DNA from: Aurantimicrobium minutum
GTDB lineage: Bacteria; Actinomycetota; Actinomycetes; Actinomycetales; Microbacteriaceae
Direction of reading: 5' to 3'
Assembly (NCBI RefSeq): GCF_002355535.1
Contig: NZ_AP017457.1
Span: 620,001 to 684,000, forward strand
DNA length: 64,000 bases
Of this stretch, positions 57,379 to 64,000 are shown piece after piece; the first letter of the stretch is position 1; each line of letters begins with the position of its first letter. The position numbers and the translations under genes were made by a program. The notes under the pieces are model-generated. The model was not told the origin of the DNA. It did not search any database and saw only the letters and a program-made list of their open reading frames with translations.

Positions 57379-58161
57379 TTAGCTTGCGGCGTCGAACCAG
57401 GTTCCTACGTTTTCTCCACGCAATGCAGAAGAAACGAGTGCAGCATCCGTGATGAGCACAGATGTTCCGGATTGAGCAGCGAACTGTGCAGCAGCTGCCT
57501 TCGTTCCTGCGCCCCCACTTCCAACGCCAGCGGAGCCAACAGTTCCAAACACAACATGGTCAAGAAGATGACCAAAGGGTACGTTTTCAATACGTTGTGC
57601 ACCGGGTTCATGAGGCGGTTTGGTGTAAATGCCATCGACGTCTGATAGCAACACAAGCACATCTGCTTGAACGAGCTGAGCAACAAGAGCAGCAAGGTGG
57701 TCGTTGTCACCAAAGCGAATTTCTTGGGTGGCAACGGTGTCATTCTCGTTCACGATGGGAAGTACGCGCAGTTCCAGCAATTTCTCCATCGCCAGTGCAG
57801 CGTTGGAGCGCGTTGAGTCGTTTTCGAAATCACCTGAGGTGAGCAATACCTGTCCTGCAACGATGTCGAAATTGTCCAAAAGCTCTTGGTATCGAACCAT
57901 CAGCCTGCTTTGACCAACAGCAGCGGCAGCCTGCAGGGTTGGGAGATCTGTAGGTCGTGAAGTCAGATTGATGTACGGAAAGCCTGTCGCCATCGCTCCA
58001 GAGGAAACAAGAACAACCTCGGTTCCTCGACTGTGCATTTCTGCCAGTGCGTCCACAACAGTCTTGATTTGGTGAACATTTTCACCACTGATCGAGGAAG
58101 AACCGACCTTGACCACTACACGATGTGCACGAGGGATATCTTCGCGTGAACTAACTCTCAT
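57379..58161 (-). CDS. proB: Glutamate 5-kinase
   Basis: ProB phosphorylates glutamate, the first and feedback-inhibited step of proline synthesis. The amino-acid-kinase domain shows [29 protein letters not shown] and [12 protein letters not shown], then [10 protein letters not shown] and [17 protein letters not shown]. At about 260 residues it has only the kinase domain; the C-terminal PUA domain of enterobacterial ProB is missing, as in some other bacteria. The ATG at 58161 is preferred (GAAGAG 8 nt upstream) and overlaps the obg end by 11 nt. Confidence 0.95.
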   Translation of the reverse strand: MRVSSREDIPRAHRVVVKVGSSSISGENVHQIKTVVDALAEMHSRGTEVVLVSSGAMATGFPYINLTSRPTDLPTLQAAAAVGQSRLMVRYQELLDNFDIVAGQVLLTSGDFENDSTRSNAALAMEKLLELRVLPIVNENDTVATQEIRFGDNDHLAALVAQLVQADVLVLLSDVDGIYTKPPHEPGAQRIENVPFGHLLDHVVFGTVGSAGVGSGGAGTKAAAAQFAAQSGTSVLITDAALVSSALRGENVGTWFDAAS

Positions 58162-59671
58162 CTGCGATCTCTTCATCTACTTGCCAAATACCTGCATCAC
58201 GTTCTCGAACGAGTTCGTCACGGGCTTCTTGTTTCGCGTCCATCAAGTCGTAATAAGAATCCCGGCGTTCCTTGTTGGTTCGACGATTGTTTTGATTCAA
58301 CCTCTCGTCTGTTCCGCGAGGTCCTGTCATGAGTTCTGCCGCAGAAGTCATAGTGGGCTCCCAGTCAAAGACCAATCCGTTGCCTTCGCCAATGATGACG
58401 GTTGAACCTGCAACAGCGCCTTTCTTGAACAACATGTCCTCAACACCAAGCTTCGCTAAACGGTCAGCAAGGTAACCGACTGCCTCTTCGTTGTTGAAGT
58501 CGGTTTGTTCAACCCAGCGCTCAGGCTTAGAACCCAGGACGCGGTACACATTCCCGTTAGACCCACCTTCGACGCGGATGTCAAAACCTTGATCATCCAC
58601 TGCGCGAGGTCGAAGCATGATTACAGGAACAACTTCATTATCGGCGGCTTGTTGACGTCCCTGTTCAACAACCTCGGCAAGAGCGAAAGACAGCTGACGA
58701 AGTCCCTCATGCGAGACGGCAGAAATCTCAAACACGCGATATCCCCGTTCTTCAAGGAACGGCCTGACCATATCTGCAAGATCTTTCGCGTCAGGAACAT
58801 CAACCTTATTCAGAGCAATCAACTGAGGTCGTTCCAATAAAGGAATCTGGTCTGATGGAACTGGATAAGCGGCAAGCTCCCCCAGAATCACATCAAGATC
58901 AGTGAGCGGGTCACGACCTGGTTCCAGAGTTGCACAGTCAATCACATGAAGAAGAGCTGTACACCGCTCGACGTGGCGAAGAAACTCTAGGCCAAGTCCT
59001 TTACCTTCGGATGCACCCTCAATGAGGCCTGGAACATCTGCGATGGTGTATCGGACTTCACCAGCTTGAACAACACCCAAGTTGGGGTGAAGTGTTGTGA
59101 AAGGATAATCAGCAATCTTGGGTCGAGCTGCAGATAAAGCTGCAATGAGTGAGGATTTACCTGCAGAGGGATATCCCACAAGAGCGACATCAGCCAAGGT
59201 CTTGAGTTCAAGGATGATGTCACCTTCAAACCCCATAGTTCCCAGGAGTGCGAAACCAGGAGCCTTGCGTTTGGTGGATGCCAAAGCAGCGTTGCCGAGA
59301 CCTCCCTGACCTCCAGGGGCAATCACAACTTTCATACCCGGAACATTCATATCAGTAATGAGAGTTCCGTCTGCGTCCTTGACGACAGTTCCTACAGGAA
59401 CGGAAAGGACAAGATCTTCGCCTTTAAATCCTTGACGGTGGTCGCCCATACCGGGGCCACCGTGTTGGCTTTTGATGTGGGGGGAACGATGGAAGCTCAA
59501 CAGTGTTGTTACCTGAGGATCTGAGTAGAGGACAATATCTCCCCCATCTCCGCCATTTCCACCGTCAGGCCCTGCAAGAGGTTTGAATTTTTCCCGCTTG
59601 ACCGAGACACAACCATTTCCACCGTTGCCAGCTTTGAGGTGCAAGGTGACGTTGTCAACGAATGTTGCCAT
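58151..59671 (-). CDS. obg: GTPase Obg (CgtA)
   Basis: This essential 50S-associated GTPase has 506 residues: the glycine-rich Obg domain ([18 protein letters not shown]), then the G domain with [10 protein letters not shown], the switch region [19 protein letters not shown] and LNKVD. A C-terminal OCT domain (about residues 345-430, [24 protein letters not shown]) and a charged tail follow. AGGAG lies 7 nt before the ATG. The rplU-rpmA-obg order followed by proB-proA is highly conserved. Confidence 0.97.
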   Translation of the reverse strand: MATFVDNVTLHLKAGNGGNGCVSVKREKFKPLAGPDGGNGGDGGDIVLYSDPQVTTLLSFHRSPHIKSQHGGPGMGDHRQGFKGEDLVLSVPVGTVVKDADGTLITDMNVPGMKVVIAPGGQGGLGNAALASTKRKAPGFALLGTMGFEGDIILELKTLADVALVGYPSAGKSSLIAALSAARPKIADYPFTTLHPNLGVVQAGEVRYTIADVPGLIEGASEGKGLGLEFLRHVERCTALLHVIDCATLEPGRDPLTDLDVILGELAAYPVPSDQIPLLERPQLIALNKVDVPDAKDLADMVRPFLEERGYRVFEISAVSHEGLRQLSFALAEVVEQGRQQAADNEVVPVIMLRPRAVDDQGFDIRVEGGSNGNVYRVLGSKPERWVEQTDFNNEEAVGYLADRLAKLGVEDMLFKKGAVAGSTVIIGEGNGLVFDWEPTMTSAAELMTGPRGTDERLNQNNRRTNKERRDSYYDLMDAKQEARDELVRERDAGIWQVDEEIADES

Positions 59672-59711
59672 CAGCTGCTCCTCATCTGTTGAAGTGAAAT
59701 ATGTGAAATAA

Positions 59712-59736
59712 GAAAAGGCGAGCTAAAAGCTCGCCC
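59712..59736 (-). terminator. Hairpin with U-rich tail between rpmA and obg
   Basis: On the minus strand the 8-bp stem GGCGAGCT / AGCTCGCC with a 3-nt loop is followed by TTTTCTTATTT. It would end part of the rplU-rpmA transcript before obg, adjusting the ratio of ribosomal protein to GTPase. Confidence 0.75.
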
Positions 59737-59762
59737 TTCCTCTAAAGCTGTATGTGCAGGTG

Positions 59763-60014
59763 TTAGACAGTCACAATGTTGACGACCTTGCGGCCACCCT
59801 TGTTCCCGAACTCAACAGCACCTGCTGCGAGGGCGAAGAGAGTGTCATCCCCGCCACGTCCGACGTTCACACCGGGGTGGAAGTGAGTGCCGCGCTGGCG
59901 AACAATGATTTCGCCGGCAAGAACCTTCTGACCACCGAAGCGCTTCACGCCGAGGCGCTGTGCGTTGGAGTCACGACCGTTGCGAGTGGAGCTCGCACCC
60001 TTTTTATGTGCCAT
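59763..60014 (-). CDS. rpmA: 50S ribosomal protein L27
   Basis: The 83-residue protein begins [20 protein letters not shown] and includes [21 protein letters not shown] and [18 protein letters not shown], all diagnostic. It lacks the short cleavable N-terminal extension of Firmicutes L27, so the flexible basic tail reaching the peptidyl transferase centre is made directly. It lies 18 nt after rplU. Confidence 0.98.
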   Translation of the reverse strand: MAHKKGASSTRNGRDSNAQRLGVKRFGGQKVLAGEIIVRQRGTHFHPGVNVGRGGDDTLFALAAGAVEFGNKGGRKVVNIVTV

Positions 60015-60032
60015 CTGAGTCTCTCCTAGGCC

Positions 60033-60341
60033 TTACTTGATGCCGGTAATCTGAACGCGAGTGAGCTCCTGACGGTGGCCCTGACGCTTCTTGTAACCGG
60101 TCTTGTTCTTGTACTTCTGGATGATGATCTTGGGGCCACGCAGGTCGTTGAGGACTGTAGCGGTGACCTTTACCTTGGCGAGTGAAGCCTGGTCTGCGGT
60201 AATCTTGTCGCCGTCTACGAGGAGAACTGCGGGCAGTTCGATGGTGCCGGACTTATCTGCCTGCACACGGTCCATTGTGACGATGGTGCCGACTTCAACC
60301 TTTTCCTGGCGACCGCCGGAGCGCACTACTGCGTAAACCAC
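60033..60341 (-). CDS. rplU: 50S ribosomal protein L21
   Basis: The 102-residue protein begins [20 protein letters not shown] after a GTG start at 60341 and ends with [25 protein letters not shown], the conserved RNA-binding tail. It is the first gene of the rplU-rpmA-(obg) run. Its promoter is expected in the 175-nt spacer after rne. Confidence 0.97.
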   Translation of the reverse strand: MVYAVVRSGGRQEKVEVGTIVTMDRVQADKSGTIELPAVLLVDGDKITADQASLAKVKVTATVLNDLRGPKIIIQKYKNKTGYKKRQGHRQELTRVQITGIK

Positions 60342-60516
60342 TTTGCTACCTAATTTCTTAAAGCTAATGAATTATTTCTGCGAAGGTTTCGGGCAAACTG
60401 ACAACTATTCGCAGAAGACTGGGGCACAAAGTTCTGAATGGAACTGGCACCAAGGTTCAAGAATAGCCATTTATGGCACGCGGGTCAAACCAACAAGGCC
60501 GCACGCACCATCGGAA
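60342..60516 (-). other. Spacer between rne and rplU
   Basis: This 175-nt stretch holds no gene. It must contain the rplU leader (minus strand). Only a 4-bp hairpin (GCCA-TAAA-TGGC, near 60468) was seen, too weak to call a terminator for rne or a ribosomal-protein leader. Confidence 0.5.
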
Positions 60517-62877
60517 TTACTCCCCTCCAGCCTCAATGTCGTCGACAGCCGGGGATAGATGCTCTGTCGTTGAGATTGTTGCTGTGGAAACTCGACGTGA
60601 ACGACCTCGTCCATGACCAGCAGCACTGGGTTCTGGCAAGGCATCAAGCACGTTTTCGAGGATGTTTTCAACCTTCTCAGCAGAAACTCGGGACTTACGG
60701 CCACGATCAGATTTCACAACAGGAATGTCGAGAATTTCGACAACCTCAGTTGTTGTGTCCTCGTCAACATGGTCTTCAGTGTTGTGGCCAAGAGTACTGG
60801 CTGCAATTTGAGCCAGTGCATTCTTGGCACCTTCGGGAATGGGGTGTGCCACAACAGCTGCAGCTGCAGGCTTGTCGCTGTTACGACCCTTGCTACGCTT
60901 GCGAGGTTCAGCAGCGTTTGATTCACCGTTGTTTCCCGGACGTGTAACAGGTTCGTGGTGAACAATGACACCTCGACCAGCACATACCTGACATGCTTCT
61001 GAGAATGTTTCAAGCAGACCTAAACCAAGCTTTTTACGGGTCATTTGTACGAGACCGAGTGAGGTCACTTCAGCAACCTGGTGCTTTGTGCGGTCTCGCG
61101 ACAGACATTCAATCAAGCGACGGTGGACAAGGTCTCTATTTGATTCCAAAACCATGTCAATAAAGTCGACAACAATAATTCCGCCGATATCACGCAAGCG
61201 AAGTTGGCGAACTATTTCTTCAGCAGCCTCGAGGTTGTTCTTCGTGACGGTTTCTTCCAGGTTTCCGCCAGAACCAACAAACTTTCCCGTGTTGACGTCG
61301 ACGACCGTCATTGCTTCAGTTCGGTCAATAACTAGTGAACCGCCTGAAGGAAGCCAAACTTTACGGTCGAGTGCCTTCTCAATTTGCTCAGTGATGCGAT
61401 ATTCATCGAATGCATCACGATCGCCTTCATACGCTGAAATACGATCGAGAAGCTCAGGTGCTACCTGGTTGAGATAGCTCTCAATAGTGGCCTTAGCCAT
61501 ATCTCCTTGAATAATCATGCGCTGGAAGTCTTCATTGAAGACGTCACGCACAATTTTGATCAGAAGGTCTGATTCACTGTGCAAAATAGCTGGAGCATTG
61601 TCGGTTTCTGCCTTACGAGAAATCTCTTCCCACTGCTGGGTCAACCGCTGCACGTCAACGGTGAGTTGCTCTTCGGTTGCACCTTCAGCTGCGGTACGAA
61701 CAATGACACCGACATTTTCAGGAAGAACCTCTTTGAGGATGCGCTTGAGGCGTGTGCGTTCAGTGTCAGGAAGTTTGCGACTGATGCCGTTCATTGAACC
61801 GTTAGGAACGTACACAAGGTAACGACCAGGGAGAGAAACCTGAGAGGTCAGGCGTGCACCCTTTTGACCGACTGGATCCTTGGTTACTTGAACAAGGACC
61901 TTGTCTCCTGGCTTGAGTGCATTCTCAATCTTGCGCGGTTGGTTGCCTGTTTCTACCGAGTCCCAGTCAACTTCACCTGAGTAAAGAACAGCGTTACGTC
62001 CACGGCCGATATCAACGAATGCTGCTTCCATCGACGGAAGAACATTTTGCACTTTACCGAGGTAGACATTGCCAATCAGGCTTGCCTCAGAGGCGCGAGC
62101 AACGTAGTGCTCAACAAGAACATTGTCTTCAAGCACGCCTATCTGTACGCGATCTTCGCGCTCGCGAACAATCATGGAGCGGTCTACTGCCTCACGGCGG
62201 GCAAGGAATTCACTCTCGGTGACTACCGTACGGCGACGCCCAGCATCACGGCCATCACGGCGGCGCTGCTTCTTCGCCTCTAAACGTGTTGAACCCTTAA
62301 TGCGTTGTGGTTCAGTAATGACCTCAGGTGCACGCGGAGTGCGAATGCGAACAATCGTGTTAGCCGGGTCATCCTGTCCAACACGATCTTCACCCTGACG
62401 TCGACGCGCACGTCGACGCAGTGTTGAACTTCCCTCTTCGGCATCGTTGTCCTGGTTTTGACCGAAAGCACCGCGCTCGTTGCGTCCTTGACGGTTGCGT
62501 CGATCCTCGAAACGCTCACGACCGTCACGGCTGGGAATACGGTTTTCTGAGCCTGGAAGATTCGGCGCAAAGAAGAAAATATCTGTGACGTCCTGAGCAA
62601 CGAATGTGGGGTATTCGATTGGTGTCGGGGTTGCTACTTCCACCGCAGTCTCCATAATTGCTTCTGCAATCACGTCAGTGGCAATCTCAACTTCAGCTGC
62701 GTTGATTTGTGCCTGAGCGACAATTTCAGCCGCTGTATCTTCGGCCTGCTCAACTATCGATTCAGCAACCTCAACGGCTTCAGAAATGATGAGGTTTTCC
62801 GCTTCAACAGCTTCAGCGAGAACCTCAGAGACAACCTCTAGGGTCACGTTCTCGTCGTTTTCGGTGTTATTCACCAT
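60517..62877 (-). CDS. rne: Ribonuclease E/G
   Basis: This endoribonuclease performs mRNA decay and rRNA/tRNA processing. The protein has about 786 residues. An acidic, Ala/Glu/Val-rich N-terminal extension (about 200 residues) and an arginine-rich stretch precede the catalytic core: an S1 domain (GNVYLGKVQNVLPSMEAAFVDIG), RNase H-like and 5'-sensor parts, the catalytic metal motif VVDVNTGKF with IIVVDFIDM, and the zinc-link CQVCAGRG. A basic C-terminal tail follows. Placing disordered regions on both sides of the core is typical of actinobacterial RNase E. The start could be ATG 62877 or the in-frame ATG 62895; neither has a strong ribosome site. Confidence 0.92.
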   Translation of the reverse strand: MVNNTENDENVTLEVVSEVLAEAVEAENLIISEAVEVAESIVEQAEDTAAEIVAQAQINAAEVEIATDVIAEAIMETAVEVATPTPIEYPTFVAQDVTDIFFFAPNLPGSENRIPSRDGRERFEDRRNRQGRNERGAFGQNQDNDAEEGSSTLRRRARRRQGEDRVGQDDPANTIVRIRTPRAPEVITEPQRIKGSTRLEAKKQRRRDGRDAGRRRTVVTESEFLARREAVDRSMIVREREDRVQIGVLEDNVLVEHYVARASEASLIGNVYLGKVQNVLPSMEAAFVDIGRGRNAVLYSGEVDWDSVETGNQPRKIENALKPGDKVLVQVTKDPVGQKGARLTSQVSLPGRYLVYVPNGSMNGISRKLPDTERTRLKRILKEVLPENVGVIVRTAAEGATEEQLTVDVQRLTQQWEEISRKAETDNAPAILHSESDLLIKIVRDVFNEDFQRMIIQGDMAKATIESYLNQVAPELLDRISAYEGDRDAFDEYRITEQIEKALDRKVWLPSGGSLVIDRTEAMTVVDVNTGKFVGSGGNLEETVTKNNLEAAEEIVRQLRLRDIGGIIVVDFIDMVLESNRDLVHRRLIECLSRDRTKHQVAEVTSLGLVQMTRKKLGLGLLETFSEACQVCAGRGVIVHHEPVTRPGNNGESNAAEPRKRSKGRNSDKPAAAAVVAHPIPEGAKNALAQIAASTLGHNTEDHVDEDTTTEVVEILDIPVVKSDRGRKSRVSAEKVENILENVLDALPEPSAAGHGRGRSRRVSTATISTTEHLSPAVDDIEAGGE

Positions 62878-62895
62878 CAGTGGTGTACTTCCCAT

Positions 62896-63184
62896 TACCC
62901 CCGGCTGTCACCGCGCCAGCTGGAGCAACTATTCTCTTGTTACAGAAACTCAAAGCTTCTGTTCTATAAATCTTATTAGTCTTCCCATAACTTCCGGCCC
63001 GTGTGGCTCTGGAACTATGGCGGGTGATCGCGGTGATCTCCCGTGCGCACAATCACATTGTGCAAAGTCTGTTTGTCACGTCGCACGAGACCTCATGTCT
63101 TCGCACTATCTCAATTATGGCAGGTTTCCACACATACGTGTGGCTCACAGCTGAATCCCGGGCGATTCTCGAGATAATGATGAC
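62896..63184. other. Spacer between rne and the VKOR gene
   Basis: This is the longest gene-free stretch in the window (289 nt). It carries a perfect 6-bp inverted repeat CCACAC - 4 nt - GTGTGG at 63128-63143, and a GATAAT box at 63173-63178 ending 6 nt before the GTG of the VKOR gene. The rne leader (minus strand) is probably long, as is usual for this autoregulated gene, but no specific structure was identified. Confidence 0.5.
63173..63178 (+). promoter_or_regulatory. Likely -10 box of the VKOR gene (leaderless)
   Basis: GATAAT (five of six matches to TATAAT) ends 6 nt before the GTG start at 63185. No Shine-Dalgarno sequence is present. Confidence 0.45.
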
Positions 63185-63781
63185 GTGAGTATTACTAATG
63201 AACCGGGCACCCGTTTGAGAGGTTTGCCCATTTTTCTTATTGTTTCTGGGTTTGTGGGCCTTGTGGCCGCATTTGCCCTGACCTTAGAAAAAATACATAA
63301 GCTCACCAACCCAGATGAAGCAGCCTCTTGTGACTTCAGTGTCATCGTGCAATGCGGCAAGAATCTTGGTTCCTGGCAGGGGTCACTCTTTGGTTTCCCC
63401 AACCCCCTCATTGGCTTGATGGCGTGGTCTGTTGTCATCACGATTGGGGTGGGCATTCTTGCTGGTGCTCGCTTCGCCAACTGGTTCTGGCGTGCGTTCG
63501 TCATTGGCACAGCAGGTGCTTTTGCTTTCGTTATTTGGCTGTTCAGCCAATCAGTATTTGTTCTGGGAACTCTGTGCCCTTGGTGCATGGTGACCTGGTT
63601 GGCCGCTATTCCACTGTTTTGGGTTGCAACGTTCTGGACGATGAAAAACGGTGTGTGGGGCTCCAAAGCAATCAAGCTTGGTGAAACACTTCTGAGCTGG
63701 GTAGTCATCATCACGCTTGCGTCCTACCTCATCGAAGCTGTTGTTGCGCAACTTGTGCTGAATTGGGTCGGTACGCTGTAG
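63185..63781 (+). CDS. Vitamin K epoxide reductase (VKOR) family membrane protein
   Basis: Bacterial VKOR regenerates oxidised DsbA-type proteins using menaquinone. The 198-residue protein has about five membrane helices. C49 and C57 form the loop pair (SCDFSVIVQC) and the active-site CPWC is at C131/C134, close to quinone. The GFPNPLIGL segment and the four cysteines are the family hallmark. No DsbA-like partner is encoded nearby; in many actinobacteria it is fused or elsewhere. The start is GTG. The MFS gene follows 2 nt after the stop. Confidence 0.93.
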   Translation: MSITNEPGTRLRGLPIFLIVSGFVGLVAAFALTLEKIHKLTNPDEAASCDFSVIVQCGKNLGSWQGSLFGFPNPLIGLMAWSVVITIGVGILAGARFANWFWRAFVIGTAGAFAFVIWLFSQSVFVLGTLCPWCMVTWLAAIPLFWVATFWTMKNGVWGSKAIKLGETLLSWVVIITLASYLIEAVVAQLVLNWVGTL

Positions 63782-63783
63782 TA

Positions 63784-64000
63784 ATGCCTGCTGCGGAATC
63801 TGCCATCGTTTCCGACAAGCTCGCTCCTCGCCACAAGGTCATCCTTGGTGTGCTAATGGTGTCGACCTTCGTCGTCTTCTTGAATGAGACAGCACTGGGT
63901 GTTGCTCTGCCCCAGATTATGGAGCAACTACATATTCAACCAAGCACTGGGCAATGGCTCAATACTGCCTACATGCTCACCATGGCTGTGATTATTCCCA
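63784..64000 (+). CDS. MFS multidrug exporter, DHA2 (EmrB/QacA) type, partial
   Basis: Only the first 72 codons are present; the gene runs off the right edge. The start ATG at 63784 follows the VKOR stop by 2 nt. A cytoplasmic N-terminus (HKVILGVLMVSTFVVFLNETALGVALPQI at about residues 17-45) leads into the first membrane helix. The next segment, STGQWLNTAYMLTMAVIIP, matches the second helix of 14-helix drug:proton antiporters. Substrate cannot be predicted. Operon linkage to VKOR may be incidental. Confidence 0.85.
   Translation, partial: MPAAESAIVSDKLAPRHKVILGVLMVSTFVVFLNETALGVALPQIMEQLHIQPSTGQWLNTAYMLTMAVIIP

Noticed and set aside
57462-57842. 126-codon plus-strand frame, Gln/Arg-rich
   Set aside because: It is antisense to proB, whose catalytic motifs are intact.
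60342-60516. Possible ribosomal-protein autoregulatory leader before rplU
   Set aside because: Only a 4-bp hairpin is visible by eye, with nothing resembling a described L21 leader.

Overview
The window is a continuous piece of chromosome from a high-coding-density actinobacterium. It is most likely a small-genome member of the Microbacteriaceae, of the freshwater 'Luna' type (Rhodoluna / Aurantimicrobium / Aquiluna relatives); this placement is an inference. It rests on the pafB-pafC-tatA-tatC-helY block, the comEA-comEC-holA / rpsT / lepA-hemW-hrcA-dnaJ-rsmE-phoH-ybeY-era block, a GlgM-type glycogen synthase divergent from glgC, a type B L31, and a base composition close to half G+C by eye, lower than in most actinobacteria. 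No prophage, IS element, integrase, CRISPR array or plasmid gene was seen. No gene-free stretch exceeds 300 bases.

Layout. 1-12.7 kb (minus strand): HAD hydrolase, trmI, an FKBP lipoprotein, pafB, pafC, tatA, tatC, helY, lnt and the 5' part of dnaE. 12.7-21.6 kb (mixed strands): PAC2 protein, uppP, tRNA-Leu(GAG), an LRV-repeat protein, a DEAD/DEAH helicase, a TrmH-like methylase, a sirtuin, a glycosyltransferase, an alpha/beta hydrolase and an exonuclease. 21.6-29.7 kb: rpmE2, an orphan ABC ATPase, glgM <> glgC-serB, fabG, DUF3099, SURF1 and leuA. 29.7-38.0 kb: a CIRCE-controlled minus-strand run hrcA-dnaJ-rsmE-HIT-phoH-ybeY-CNNM/CBS-era, with hemW upstream. 38-47 kb: DUF1990, lepA, rpsT, holA, comEC, comEA, a FUSC-like protein and a GH3 hexosaminidase. 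47-50 kb: a CsoR/CstR-type repressor with a CoA-disulfide-reductase/rhodanese fusion, and a frameshifted flavin monooxygenase gene. 50-64 kb: a MalK/UgpC ATPase, a DUF4032 kinase-like protein, a YjdM-type protein, tRNA-Ala(GGC), rsfS, a low-complexity membrane protein, nadD, a small membrane protein, proA, proB, obg, rpmA, rplU, rne, a VKOR protein and the start of an MFS exporter.

Most genes are housekeeping: replication, translation and ribosome biogenesis, protein export, lipoprotein maturation, glycogen, proline, leucine, NAD and cell wall. The most interesting signals are regulatory. First, a leucine-rich leader peptide and 11-bp hairpin precede leuA and fit the LEU element known upstream of actinobacterial leuA; the leader appears to start as a leaderless message. 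Second, a persulfide-type CsoR-family repressor is paired with its likely target, with a palindromic C/G operator abutting the -10 box. Third, about a dozen start codons lie 6-7 nt after a TANNNT box, pointing to widespread leaderless transcripts. Fourth, several convergent gene pairs share a single stop tetranucleotide. I found no clearly new multi-gene system; the least understood proteins are the LRV-repeat protein at 15 kb and the alanine/glutamate-rich membrane protein at 54 kb.
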